Below are positions 27,230 through 36,171 of a DNA stretch of 64,000 bases, piece by piece. Position 1 is the first letter of the stretch; each line of letters starts with the position of its first letter. The notes under the pieces were generated by a model. It was not told where the DNA came from. It did not search any database and saw nothing but the letters and a program-made list of their open reading frames with translations. Origin of the DNA: Mitsuaria sp. GD03876. GTDB taxonomy: Bacteria; Pseudomonadota; Gammaproteobacteria; Burkholderiales; Burkholderiaceae_C. Location of the stretch: positions 1 to 64,000 of the forward strand of contig NZ_JAOCCU010000013.1 in NCBI RefSeq assembly GCF_029840635.1. Direction: 5' to 3'. A program made the translations under genes and the position numbers.

Positions 27230-28069
27230 CTACCAAGACCAGCGCTGGTTATCCCCCCCGTTGCATCGATACATGATGACCGCCGTCCCCGGCCGCGCCC
27301 GTCCGTTCTCGATGTCGAGGCATTTCCCGGTTTCGACGCTGCGGATTTCCCCACCCCGCGTTCGCCACCGCTGGTTCGAGCCCCCGTTGCAGTTGAACGC
27401 CATCACCCGCGCCCCATCGGAGGTATTGCGGTCGGCGACGTCGAGGCAGAGTCCGGAGACGCGGAGTTCTCCGTTGCGGTTCCATTCGAAGCGTTGGTTC
27501 CCGCCCCCATTGCAGTCGTAGACGATGAGGTTGCGTCCTGGCCGGGCGCCGCCTTCGATGTCGAGGCACAGGCCGCCTTTGCCGCGGATCTGGCGGCTGT
27601 TCCAGCCGGCGTCGCCTTGCCAGTCGTCGTCGCGGTCCCTGTCCTTGTCCTTGTCCTTGCTGCTGGCGATCAGGGCGATGCCGGCGATGACGGCGGCGGC
27701 CGCGACAGCGGCGCCGATGTTGCTGGAGTTATCGGAGCTGGAGGTGTTGCTGTCTCCACCGGACGAGTTGCCGGCCCCTGAGACGGTGATTTTGAAGCGT
27801 CCGCCGCAGCCGCCGTCGACCCAGACTTCCTTGTTGGTGAGGTCGAAGCCCCAGGTGCGGCCGAAGCGGCATCCGCCGGCGGTTTGCTGGACGAGTTCGA
27901 CCTCGGTGGTGCCGTCGGGCAGGCGGGCGCTCTGGTAGCCGCCGCGCGAGGTCAGGTCGATGGTTTGTTCGGCGGCGCGTGCCGGCGGGCCGCCGAGCGT
28001 GATGGCCGCGGCGACGGGCGCCGCGACGAGGCGGCGCATCCAGCGTGCGCGCTGGTTCTGCGTGGTCAT
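27230..28069 (-). CDS. Exported DUF3011-like/ricin-type lectin protein
   Basis: Protein of 279 residues. A signal peptide (about 1-32) is followed by a Cys-containing module resembling DUF3011 (CRFGRTWGFDLTNKEVWVDG). Then come a Ser/Asn-rich linker, a hydrophobic segment (AAVAAAAVIAGIALIAS) and a charged KDKDKDRDRDDD stretch. The C-terminal ~110 residues are ricin-type beta-trefoil repeats, with CLDIEGG/CLDVADR/CLDIENG and three QRW/QRF motifs. The mid-protein hydrophobic segment could anchor it in the membrane. A carbohydrate-binding cell-surface role is inferred. Confidence 0.85.
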   Translation of the reverse strand: MTTQNQRARWMRRLVAAPVAAAITLGGPPARAAEQTIDLTSRGGYQSARLPDGTTEVELVQQTAGGCRFGRTWGFDLTNKEVWVDGGCGGRFKITVSGAGNSSGGDSNTSSSDNSSNIGAAVAAAAVIAGIALIASSKDKDKDRDRDDDWQGDAGWNSRQIRGKGGLCLDIEGGARPGRNLIVYDCNGGGNQRFEWNRNGELRVSGLCLDVADRNTSDGARVMAFNCNGGSNQRWRTRGGEIRSVETGKCLDIENGRARPGTAVIMYRCNGGDNQRWSW

Positions 28070-28125
28070 GGTGGTTCCTCCCGGTGCGCGCCGGACGCGC
28101 GCGAGTGCGGGGGATGCTAGGCGGC

Positions 28126-28512
28126 TCAGGCGGTGACGTCCAGCGCGCGCGGGGTGCCGCCGGCGCGGTCGACGTGGCTCGACAGCAGCGGGCCGAGCGA
28201 CACGTTCACCTTCAGGTCGGGGAAGCTGGCGGCGGTGTAGGTGCCGTGGGAGTAGGCCGGGGTCTCGATGCGGCTGACCGGCGGCGCTTCCTGGCCGAGC
28301 GGATGGCGGCCGTAGGTGACGTCGGCGCTGTCGCGGGCGCGCATTTCCTTCAGCGGCCCTTCCGTCCCGATGAACGGGGACAGCTTGAGCACCACCGACG
28401 GCGGCGGGCCGTCGAGCATCTCTTGCTGGACCTTGGCGCGGTACTGCTGCAGCGGACTGACGTCGAATGGCGAGGTCCGTAGCGACGTCGCCTGCACTTG
28501 CGAAAACTTCAA
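28126..28512 (-). CDS. Hypothetical protein, start uncertain
   Basis: An ORF of up to 128 codons whose farthest start is a TTG at 28512; a GTG lies five codons downstream. Only a weak AGGG precedes the TTG. The sequence is ordinary soluble protein (SPFDVSPLQQYRAKVQQEML, then PPPSVVLKLSPF), with no signal or membrane span. I do not recognise a family. The codon pattern fits a real gene better than the opposite frames. Confidence 0.5.
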   Translation of the reverse strand: MKFSQVQATSLRTSPFDVSPLQQYRAKVQQEMLDGPPPSVVLKLSPFIGTEGPLKEMRARDSADVTYGRHPLGQEAPPVSRIETPAYSHGTYTAASFPDLKVNVSLGPLLSSHVDRAGGTPRALDVTA

Positions 28513-28858
28513 ATCGCCCTGACGGCGACCCTGCGCGCTGGCCGGTCGCCGCCCTCCCTCGTGACTCGTGTGTTGGTATCAGGCGACCGTCGCGCGGTGG
28601 CGCTGAAATCAGCGCTCAAGTCCGGGTCGACCCAGGCCGAAATTGTCCGGTCCCGGGAAGGCGGAGCGGCCGGCGGCGGGCCCCGTCCGGACGTCAATCG
28701 CCCCGGCGCGCGGGGGGCGTCGCGTGCGCGCCGCAGTCCTGTTCGAACGTCGGTCGAATCCCTCGTTCGAACGCAAGACCTGACCCGCCCTTGAAAAGAT
28801 CGGCGGGCGCGCGCATCTTGGGAGTTCCGCAGCGAAACGCCTTCGCGCCCCGCTCCCG
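28513..28858. other. Intergenic region with TTCGAA repeats upstream of mtfA
   Basis: A 346-bp gap between divergent genes. It contains two copies of the palindrome GTTCGAAC (28741-28748 and 28765-28772) with a third TCGAA between them, spaced 11-13 bp apart, a pattern that could be an operator. No clear promoter boxes or RNA gene were recognised in the rest. Confidence 0.35.
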
Positions 28859-29677
28859 ATGACCCTGCTGTTGCTTGCGGCGATCGCCGCGCTGATCTGC
28901 ACCTGGCTGCTGAGCCAGCCCTGGCGGCAGGCGCGCCGCCGTGCCGCGCTGCGGGCCAAGGCCTTTCCCGCCACGTGGCGCGCGATCCTGCGCCGCAACG
29001 TGCCGCAGGTCGCGGCCCTGCCGGCGGACCTGCAGCTGCGGCTCAAGCGCCAGATGCAGGTCTTCCTCGCCGAGAAGACCTTCATCGGCTGCGCCGGCCA
29101 GGTCATCACGGACGAGGTTCGCGTGACCATCGCCGCGCTCGCCTCGCTGCCGCTGCTGGGCCGCTCCCGCGGCTACTACCCGAAGCTGCACACGGTGCTC
29201 GTCTATCCCGGCGCCTTCGTCGTCGACCGCGTCCGGCACCAGGGCCCGCTGCAGATGCAGCAGCGCCAGGTGCTCAGCGGCGAATCCTGGGGCGAGGGCC
29301 AGGTCGTGCTGTCCTGGGACGACGTGCAGCGCGACGCCGCGCAGCCGGCGCTGGGCCACAACGTGGCGGTGCATGAATTCGCGCATCAGCTCGACCAGGT
29401 CAAGGGCATCGCCAACGGCGCGCCCTGGCTGGGCAACCGGGCGCGGCAGGCGCGCTGGGCGGTGGTGATGCAGCAGAGCTTCAACCTGCTGCGCGCGCGG
29501 CTCGACGCGGGCGAGCCCGATCCGTTGGGCGACTACGCGGCCACCGAACCGGCGGAGTTCTTCGCCGTGGCGAGCGAGCGTTTCTTCGGCCAGCCCTGGG
29601 CGCTGGCGCAGGCGCATCCGGCGCTGTACGCCGAGCTGAGACGGTTCTACGAAGTGGATCCGATGCTCTGGTCCTGA
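28859..29677 (+). CDS. mtfA: Zinc-dependent peptidase MtfA family
   Basis: Protein of 272 residues with an N-terminal hydrophobic helix (1-20) that is longer than in E. coli MtfA. The metal motif HEFAHQLD starts at H172 with E173 and H176; a downstream EFFAVASERFF segment supplies the third ligand region. Family landmarks are FLAEKTFIGCAG, TVLVYPGAFVV and SWDDVQRDA. E. coli MtfA binds Mlc and has aminopeptidase activity. No sugar-PTS gene is nearby here, so the regulatory partner is unknown. Confidence 0.93.
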   Translation: MTLLLLAAIAALICTWLLSQPWRQARRRAALRAKAFPATWRAILRRNVPQVAALPADLQLRLKRQMQVFLAEKTFIGCAGQVITDEVRVTIAALASLPLLGRSRGYYPKLHTVLVYPGAFVVDRVRHQGPLQMQQRQVLSGESWGEGQVVLSWDDVQRDAAQPALGHNVAVHEFAHQLDQVKGIANGAPWLGNRARQARWAVVMQQSFNLLRARLDAGEPDPLGDYAATEPAEFFAVASERFFGQPWALAQAHPALYAELRRFYEVDPMLWS

Positions 29678-29687
29678 CGGACCGGGC

Positions 29688-30242
29688 TCAGAAGCCCATC
29701 TCGGCCAGCAGCGCGTCGACGTCGTCCTGCTGCAGCGCCTTGTCCGGCGTCTGCACGCCGGCGAGCTGTTCCTGCTCCGCGGCGACGACGGCCGGCGCGG
29801 CCTCGTGCGAGGCCAGCAGCTGTTGCAGCGGCTCCTGCGCGGGACGCAGCATGCCCAGCACCTTGTTGATCACCTGGCCGGACAGGTCCTGGAAGTCCTG
29901 GGCCATCATGATCTCGGTCTGCAGGCCCTTGACCCGGTCGGCGAAGCCGGCGGCGCCGGCCGCGTAGGCCGCGCACAGCCGCATCATGGCGCGGGCCCGC
30001 TCGATGCTCAGGTCCGGCGCGGCGGCCAGCCGCTGCAGCGATTCCGACAGCTCCTTGCCCTGGCGGCCCACCGCGTCCGCGTCCTCCTGGGCCGACTCCA
30101 CGATGCCCAGCACCTTGCTGGCCGCCTGGTCCGTCATGCGCTTGACGTAGTCCAGGCGCTCGCAGGCGTCCGGCAGTTCCTGCGACAGCTTGTGCAAGGC
30201 CTGGTGTTCGGCGGGCGTGAGAGGGGTATCGGTCTGGGACAT
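29688..30242 (-). CDS. cheZ: Chemotaxis protein CheZ (CheY-P phosphatase)
   Basis: Protein of 184 residues from the ATG at 30242. The catalytic helix reads MMAQDFQDLSGQVINKVL (about 113-130) and the C-terminus ends QDDVDALLAEMGF, the CheY-binding peptide. It is shorter than E. coli CheZ (214) at the N-terminus. No good ribosome-binding site precedes the start. It is convergent with mtfA (10 bp apart) and away from any che operon in this window. Confidence 0.92.
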   Translation of the reverse strand: MSQTDTPLTPAEHQALHKLSQELPDACERLDYVKRMTDQAASKVLGIVESAQEDADAVGRQGKELSESLQRLAAAPDLSIERARAMMRLCAAYAAGAAGFADRVKGLQTEIMMAQDFQDLSGQVINKVLGMLRPAQEPLQQLLASHEAAPAVVAAEQEQLAGVQTPDKALQQDDVDALLAEMGF

Positions 30243-30533
30243 GGTGGGCAGGCTCGCGAAGGTGGACGCAGTCGGCGTGTGGATTCGCGCGAATTCGTGC
30301 GCTATGCGCCACGTCTCTCGGGCGCTGGACGGTGCTCTGTCGGCGCCGTTCAAGGGTGCGGAAATCTTAGTTCTGCAACCGCTGTAACCAACGGAAAGGG
30401 AGGCCGTCACCCGTGCATTTTTGGTGGGGATTTCTGCATTTAAGTCATCCAATCACCGGGTCGCCTGTAGCCTTCATCCCGTCCGTCCGCGGCACGTCCT
30501 CGGTGTTTGTCACAAGCTGAGCGATCCGTCCCC

Positions 30534-30980
30534 ATGAACATGGCCACCACCCGCCCCTCGCCCGGTCTCAATCGCGCCACCGCGCGGTCTGGCTCCTCCG
30601 CCACGTCGCGCGGCGCCTCCAGCGCCTCTCGCGACGAGGACCGGAGCTTCGCCGCCGCCCCGCGGGCGCAGACGGCCGCGCCGCCATCGGCGTTGCGCGA
30701 TGTCAGCGACATCATGGTCGGCGTGGCGCTGATGCTCGGCGTGCTGTTCGCGCTGCTGATGCTGACGCTCTACACCCGCGATTCGATGGCGGTCGGCAAG
30801 GCGCTGTCGGACCAGGGGCAGAACCGCAGTTCCCTGATCTGCAAGGACGGCAAGATCGCCCGCGGCGACGGCTCGTTGCCCGATCGGATCATGGAAGACG
30901 GCGTCTTCGTCTGCACCGACTGGCGCACCCTGCAGGCCGTCGAGCAGGAAGAGTCCGAGCGCGGGATGCGCAAGTACTGA
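30534..30980 (+). CDS. Hypothetical single-span membrane protein
   Basis: Protein of 148 residues if started at 30534 (an in-frame ATG two codons later is also possible). The N-terminal ~60 residues are Ser/Arg/Ala-rich and disordered. One membrane helix (IMVGVALMLGVLFALLMLTLY) follows, then a small domain with two cysteines (LICKDGKIARGDG and VFVCTDWRTLQAVEQ). Not recognised. It abuts the convergent CBS gene with no gap. Confidence 0.65.
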   Translation: MNMATTRPSPGLNRATARSGSSATSRGASSASRDEDRSFAAAPRAQTAAPPSALRDVSDIMVGVALMLGVLFALLMLTLYTRDSMAVGKALSDQGQNRSSLICKDGKIARGDGSLPDRIMEDGVFVCTDWRTLQAVEQEESERGMRKY

Positions 30981-31673
30981 TCAGGACCAGAGGTCCAGCG
31001 GCGGCTCGTGCGTCATGCCGCGCAGCAGGTCGCTGCGCGAGAGGAAACCGATCGGGTGGCCGTTGTCGTCGCCCACCGGCAGCCCCGGCAGGCCCAGGTC
31101 GAGCATCAACTGCGCCGCCTCGCGCAAGGGCGTGTCCGATTGCGCCACCGGCACCGGCGTCCACATCACCTCATCCACCGGCGCGGCCAAGCGGCGCGCG
31201 ATCAGCATCATCTCGGGCACCTCGTCGAGGTCGTCCGCCAGACCGCGGGTCAGGTCGCCGCGCGACACCAGGCCGCGGACCTCGCCCATCGGGCCCAGCA
31301 CCGGCGCCTGCGCCACGCCGGCGCGCGACATCATCCGCATCGCCTGCCGCAGCGGCGCGCCCGACATCACGCTGATCAGCTTGCGGCTCATCAGCTGATG
31401 CACCTGCGTCAGCGGCTGGCGCGTCGTGTCGCCGGCGTAGGCGGCCAGCGCTTCATGCGCGACGTAGGCGGAAGGCCCCGTCATCGGGCCGCCGCCGCCC
31501 GCGCCGCCCTGCGTCACGCCGGCCAGCACCACCGACGAGGGCGTCAGGTCCCCCTGGCGGGCGATGGGCGCGATCGCGCGCGTGCGCGCCACCGCCTGGA
31601 CCGGGGCGAGGTCTCGGACCTGCTCCAGGCCCCCGGTCAGGATCTTTCCGGACGTGCCGTAGACGGAGAACAT
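30981..31673 (-). CDS. CBS-domain pair protein
   Basis: Protein of 230 residues. The C-terminal ~130 residues hold two CBS motifs (VHQLMSRKLISVMSGAPLRQ, VRGLVSRGDLTRGL, then DEVMWTPVPVAQSDTPLRE and PIGFLSRSDLLRGMT). The N-terminal ~85 residues are Gly-rich and low complexity. CBS pairs usually bind adenosyl ligands and regulate partners; no partner domain is fused here. Confidence 0.88.
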   Translation of the reverse strand: MFSVYGTSGKILTGGLEQVRDLAPVQAVARTRAIAPIARQGDLTPSSVVLAGVTQGGAGGGGPMTGPSAYVAHEALAAYAGDTTRQPLTQVHQLMSRKLISVMSGAPLRQAMRMMSRAGVAQAPVLGPMGEVRGLVSRGDLTRGLADDLDEVPEMMLIARRLAAPVDEVMWTPVPVAQSDTPLREAAQLMLDLGLPGLPVGDDNGHPIGFLSRSDLLRGMTHEPPLDLWS

Positions 31674-31770
31674 GATTCAAAGGATGTCACGAGCAAAGGC
31701 CGATGCCCATTGAGGAGAACGAGCACGGCGTCAGGGAACGGCACAGGGGCGCGGTGTCCTGGCGCGGCGT

Positions 31771-32241
31771 TCATGGGACCGGATACGCGGTCTCGTACTT
31801 CACCTCGCGCAGCACGACGTTGCTGCGCACGCTCGCCACGCCCGGCACCTTGAACACCTTGTTCTGCAGGAACTGGTCATAGGCCTTCATGTCCGGCGCG
31901 ACGATCTTCAGGACGTAGTCCGCCTCGCCGGTGATCGCCTGGCATTCGACGATCTCCGGGCTGCCGGCGGCCATCGCCTCGAACGCGTCCACCGCCCCTT
32001 CGGTGTGCCTCACCAGGCTCACGTTGGCCAGCACGCAGATCGACAAGCCCAGTTGCTCCCGATCCACCAGCGCCACGTGGCGCCGGATCACGCCGCGTTC
32101 CTCCAGCTCCTTCACCCGGCGCCACACCGGCGTCGCCGACAGGCCCACCCGCTCGGCGAGCTGCTGCGTGCTCTGGCGCGCGTCGGCCTGCAGCGCCTCC
32201 AGGATCAGGCGCGTCGCGCGGTCGAAACGTTCATTCTCCAT
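31771..32241 (-). CDS. Lrp/AsnC family transcriptional regulator
   Basis: Protein of 156 residues: winged helix-turn-helix (DRATRLILEALQADARQSTQQLAERVGLS, ATPVWRRVKELEERGVI), then a RAM ligand-binding domain with CQAITGEADYVLKI and GVASVRSNVVLREVK. It is divergent from the indolepyruvate oxidoreductase gene, 162 bp away, and the intergenic region carries repeats that look like operators. It probably senses an aromatic or branched amino acid and controls the oxidoreductase (inference). Confidence 0.93.
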   Translation of the reverse strand: MENERFDRATRLILEALQADARQSTQQLAERVGLSATPVWRRVKELEERGVIRRHVALVDREQLGLSICVLANVSLVRHTEGAVDAFEAMAAGSPEIVECQAITGEADYVLKIVAPDMKAYDQFLQNKVFKVPGVASVRSNVVLREVKYETAYPVP

Positions 32242-32286
32242 ATCGTCCTCATTTGAGAATGGATCTATCGATCTTTGCTATCGATC
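32233..32286. promoter_or_regulatory. Putative Lrp/AsnC operator region
   Basis: Two repeat structures lie between the divergent genes. An inverted repeat, CATTCTC (32233-32239) with GAGAATG (32255-32261), overlaps the regulator start codon. A direct repeat of CTATCGATC occurs at 32265-32273 and 32278-32286, 13 bp apart. The position suits autoregulation plus control of the oxidoreductase. Assignment to this regulator is inference. Confidence 0.45.
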
Positions 32287-32403
32287 GAGCGAACGAAGCA
32301 AGAAACTGCGCATTGTCTCGGAAAGAATCCCTCCATTCATCATTCCTAGAACCCGAGCCGACCGGCGGCGTCCGGCCGGCTCGTCCCGTTGGGGAGACAA
32401 GCC

Positions 32404-35400
32404 ATGACCGAAGCCAGTCTTGCCGTCGCGCCGGCGCTGCGCCCGTACCAGCTGTCCGACAACCTGGCCGCGAGCGCCGGCCAGGTGTTCCTGACCGGCA
32501 CGCAGGCCCTGGTGCGCCTGCTGCTGATGCAGAAGGCGCTGGACGAGCGCCAGGGCCTGAAGACCGCCGGCTTCGTCAGCGGTTACCGCGGCAGCCCGTT
32601 GGGCATGGTCGACCAGCAGCTGTGGAAGGCGAAGAAGTTCCTCGACAAGGCGGCGGTCAACTTCCTGCCCGCGATCAACGAGGACCTCGCCGCCACCGCC
32701 TGCCTGGGCGTGCAGCGCGTGGCGCTCGATCCGAAGCGCACCGTCGATGGCGTCTTCGCGATGTGGTACGGCAAGGGCCCGGGCGTGGACCGCTCCGGCG
32801 ACGCGCTCAAGCACGGCAACGTCTACGGCACCGCGAAACAGGGCGGCGTGCTCGTCGTCTGCGGCGACGACCACGGCTGCGTCTCCTCGTCGACGCCGCA
32901 CCAGAGCGATCTCGCGCTGCAGGCCTGGTCGATGCCGCTGGTGCATCCGGGCAATGTCGCCGAGTACCTCGAGTTCGGCCTCTACGGCTGGGCGCTCTCG
33001 CGCTTCTCGGGCGCGTGGGTCGGTTTCAAGGCGATCTCCGAGGTCGTCGAGTCGGGCATGACCGTCGACCTCGACGCGGTGCCGCTGGACTTCGAGCTGC
33101 CGGTCGACCACACGCCGCCGACGAATCTCCACATCCGTTCCGTCGACCTGCCGTCGCTGGAGCTGGAGTCGCGCCTGGCGCACAAGATCGATGCCGTGCT
33201 GGCCTTCGCCAAGGTCAACTCCATCGACAAGCACATCGTGGTGAGCCCGCGCGCGACGCTGGGCATCGTCACCGTCGGCAAGGCGCATTACGACTTCATG
33301 GAAGTCCTGCGCCGCCTGGACCTCGACCCCAACGCGCTGGCCGCGGCGGGCGTGCGGCTCTACAAGGTCGGCCTGGTCTATCCGCTGGAGCCGACGCGCA
33401 TCCGCGAATTCGCGCAGGGCCTGACCGACATGCTGGTCATCGAGGAGAAGGCCCCGGTCGTCGAGCGCCAGATCAAGGAACTGCTCTATCACCTGCCCGA
33501 CGCGCAACGTCCGCGCGTCGTCGGCAAGACCGACGAGCACGGCGGCGCGGTGCTGAGCGCGCTCGGCGAGCTGCGGCCGTCGCGCATCATGCCGACCGTC
33601 GCGGACTGGCTCGCGCGGCTGAACCCGGCGCTGGACCGCCGCCACCTGGTCGTCGACTTCCTGACGCCCTGCCTGCTGTCCAACGATGCCGACGCGGTGC
33701 GCCGCCAGCCCTACTTCTGCTCGGGCTGCCCGCACAACACGTCCACCAAGCTGCCCGAGGGCTCGCGCGCGCTGGCCGGCATCGGCTGCCACTTCATGGC
33801 GAGCTGGATGGAGCGCGGCACCTCCGGCCTGATCCAGATGGGCGCCGAGGGCGTCGACTGGGCGGCGCATTCGCGCTTCACCACCGAGAAGCATGTCTTC
33901 CAGAACCTGGGCGACGGCACCTACTACCACTCGGGTTACCTGGCGATCCGGCAGGCCATCGCGGCCAAGGCCAACATCACCTACAAGATCCTCTACAACG
34001 ACGCCGTCGCGATGACCGGCGGCCAGCCGGTGGACGGCCAGACCTCGGTCCCGCAGATCGCGCGCCAGGTCGAGGCCGAGGGCGTCAAGCGCCTGGTCGT
34101 CGTCTCCGACGAGATCGGCAAGTACGACGGCCATCACGGCCTCTTCCCGGCGGGCACGACCTTCCATGACCGGTCCGAGCTCGACGCGGTCCAGCGCGAG
34201 CTGCGCGAGATCGCCGGCGTCACCGTGCTGATCTACGACCAGACCTGCGCGGCCGAGAAGCGCCGCCGCCGCAAGAAGGGCGAGTTCCCCGACCCCAACA
34301 AGCGCATCTTCATCAACGAGTCCGTCTGCGAGGGCTGCGGCGACTGCGGCCAGGCGAGCAACTGCCTGTCGGTGGTGCCGGTGGAGACCGACTTCGGCCG
34401 CAAGCGCGCAATCGAGCAGAGCAGCTGCAACAAGGACTTCAGCTGCGTCAACGGCTTCTGCCCGAGCTTCGTCTCGGTGCACGGCGCCAAGCTCAAGAAG
34501 CGCGCGGGCGCGGCCTTCGGCCCGGCCGACCTGGCGCGCGAGATCGCCGCCATCCAGCCGCCGGCGACCTGGGCCTGGACGGGTCCGTTCGACATGCTGG
34601 TCACCGGCGTCGGCGGCACCGGCGTGGTGACGGTGGGCGCGCTGGTCACGATGGCCGCGCACCTGGAAGGCAAGCAGAGCTCGGTGCTGGACTTCATGGG
34701 CTTCGCGCAGAAGGGCGGCGCGGTGCTCTCCTTCGTCCGCGTCGCGCCGACGCAGGACCTGCTCAACCAGGTCCGCATCGACACGCAGCAGGCCGACGTG
34801 CTGCTGGCCTGCGACATGGTCGTGGGCGCCAGCGCCGACGCGCTGGCCACGGTCAAGGCCGGCCGCACCGTGATCCTGGCCAACACGCATGAGCTGCCCA
34901 CGGCCGCCTTCGTCCGCAACCCCGACGCCAACCTGCAGGCCGACGCGTTGCTGGCCAAGATGCGCCACGCCGTGGGCGAGGGCAAGGACCTGCTCGCCAG
35001 CATCGACGCGCAGGACATCGCCCAGCGCCTGATGGGCGACACCATGCCCAGCAACATCGTCATGCTCGGCGCCTGCTGGCAGCGCGGGCTGGTGCCGGTG
35101 TCCTTCGAGGCGCTGATGCGCGCGATCGAGCTCAACGGCGTCGCGGTCGAGAACAACAAGACCGCCTTCGCGCTGGGCCGCCTGGCGATCGCCGCGCCCG
35201 AGGCGCTGCGCCGCCTGGCCGGCGAGCAGCCGGGGTCGGCGGTGCAGTGGTTCAACTTCGACCAGCTCGACGACAAGGACGGCCAGCCCGGCCTGGTCTC
35301 GCGCCGCAAGGCCTTCCTGGCCGACTACCAGGACGCGGCCTACGCGTCGCGCTACGAGGCGCTGGTGCAGCGCGTGCGCGCGGCCGAGACCGCGCTCGGC

Positions 35401-36000
35401 GACGCGGGCAAGGGCCTGCGCCTGACCAAGGCGGTCGCGCGCTACTACGCCAAGCTGCTGGCCATCAAGGACGAGTACGAGGTCGCGCGCCTGTACACCG
35501 ACGGCAAGTTCGAGGCCGCGCTCAAGGCGCAGTTCGAGGACTGGGACCACCTGAGCTTCCACATGGCCCCGCCGCTGATCGCCAAGCCCGGCGCCGACGG
35601 CCGCGCGAAGAAGGTCGAGCTCGGCTCGTGGACCTTCATGGCGCTCAAGACGCTGGCGAAGTTCAAGGGCCTGCGCGGCGGCGCGCTCGACCTCTTCGGC
35701 AAGACCGAGGAACGCCGGATCGAACGCCAGCTGATCCGCGACTACGAGGCGCTCGTCGACGAGCTGCTGGCCGGCCTGGCCGGCGGCAAGGCCGACAAGC
35801 TCGACGTCGCGATCAAGCTCGCGCGCCTGCCCGAGGGCATCCGCGGCTACGGCCACGTGAAGCTGGCCAACGTCGTCACCGTGCGCGCGCAGTGGAAGGA
35901 CCTGCTGGACCGCTTCCACGGCCGCGCGGTCGAGGCGCCCATCGCTGTCGTGCCGCTGACGAAGGCCCCCGAACGCGTGAAGGGCGTGGCCGAGCTCTGA
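32404..36000 (+). CDS. Indolepyruvate ferredoxin oxidoreductase, fused alpha/beta subunits
   Basis: Protein of 1198 residues that should oxidatively decarboxylate aryl-pyruvates to aryl-acetyl-CoA, passing electrons to ferredoxin. It fuses the IorA part (thiamin-diphosphate domains, residues 1 to about 690) with the IorB gamma domain (about 720-1198). Landmarks are FVSGYRGSPLGMVD, GDDHGCVSSSTPHQSD, FCSGCPHNTST, cysteine clusters CEGCGDCGQASNC and CNKDFSCVNGFC, and GVGGTGVVTVGALV. The start follows GGGGAGA. It is probably used in aromatic amino acid breakdown and is likely controlled by the divergent AsnC regulator. Confidence 0.94.
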   Translation: MTEASLAVAPALRPYQLSDNLAASAGQVFLTGTQALVRLLLMQKALDERQGLKTAGFVSGYRGSPLGMVDQQLWKAKKFLDKAAVNFLPAINEDLAATACLGVQRVALDPKRTVDGVFAMWYGKGPGVDRSGDALKHGNVYGTAKQGGVLVVCGDDHGCVSSSTPHQSDLALQAWSMPLVHPGNVAEYLEFGLYGWALSRFSGAWVGFKAISEVVESGMTVDLDAVPLDFELPVDHTPPTNLHIRSVDLPSLELESRLAHKIDAVLAFAKVNSIDKHIVVSPRATLGIVTVGKAHYDFMEVLRRLDLDPNALAAAGVRLYKVGLVYPLEPTRIREFAQGLTDMLVIEEKAPVVERQIKELLYHLPDAQRPRVVGKTDEHGGAVLSALGELRPSRIMPTVADWLARLNPALDRRHLVVDFLTPCLLSNDADAVRRQPYFCSGCPHNTSTKLPEGSRALAGIGCHFMASWMERGTSGLIQMGAEGVDWAAHSRFTTEKHVFQNLGDGTYYHSGYLAIRQAIAAKANITYKILYNDAVAMTGGQPVDGQTSVPQIARQVEAEGVKRLVVVSDEIGKYDGHHGLFPAGTTFHDRSELDAVQRELREIAGVTVLIYDQTCAAEKRRRRKKGEFPDPNKRIFINESVCEGCGDCGQASNCLSVVPVETDFGRKRAIEQSSCNKDFSCVNGFCPSFVSVHGAKLKKRAGAAFGPADLAREIAAIQPPATWAWTGPFDMLVTGVGGTGVVTVGALVTMAAHLEGKQSSVLDFMGFAQKGGAVLSFVRVAPTQDLLNQVRIDTQQADVLLACDMVVGASADALATVKAGRTVILANTHELPTAAFVRNPDANLQADALLAKMRHAVGEGKDLLASIDAQDIAQRLMGDTMPSNIVMLGACWQRGLVPVSFEALMRAIELNGVAVENNKTAFALGRLAIAAPEALRRLAGEQPGSAVQWFNFDQLDDKDGQPGLVSRRKAFLADYQDAAYASRYEALVQRVRAAETALGDAGKGLRLTKAVARYYAKLLAIKDEYEVARLYTDGKFEAALKAQFEDWDHLSFHMAPPLIAKPGADGRAKKVELGSWTFMALKTLAKFKGLRGGALDLFGKTEERRIERQLIRDYEALVDELLAGLAGGKADKLDVAIKLARLPEGIRGYGHVKLANVVTVRAQWKDLLDRFHGRAVEAPIAVVPLTKAPERVKGVAEL

Positions 36001-36171
36001 GGCTCGCGGCATCGAACGCGCCGTCGCGGTGCCCGTCCCCGTCCTGAAGGGGGAACGCGGCGCCGGACGGCGCGTTTGTCTTCATCCGTCAAGGCGCGCC
36101 GCTCGCGGGCCGGGGAAGCTTCGAGGCCTGTGCCACTTCCCCACGCGGTCCTGTCCGGGACCGCGGCTGCC

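Noticed and set aside
28741-28775. tRNA-like T-arm sequence (GGTCGAATCC)
   Set aside because: No acceptor stem, anticodon stem or D-arm can be built around it; better explained as repeated TCGAA elements.
32278-36012. A 1244-codon open frame on the minus strand
   Set aside because: Exact antisense of the indolepyruvate oxidoreductase; composition is Arg/Gln/His/Val-rich and shows no domain.
36054-36077. Intrinsic terminator after the indolepyruvate oxidoreductase
   Set aside because: The stem needs a 3-nt bulge and the T-run is only three bases, so it is too weak to list as a feature.
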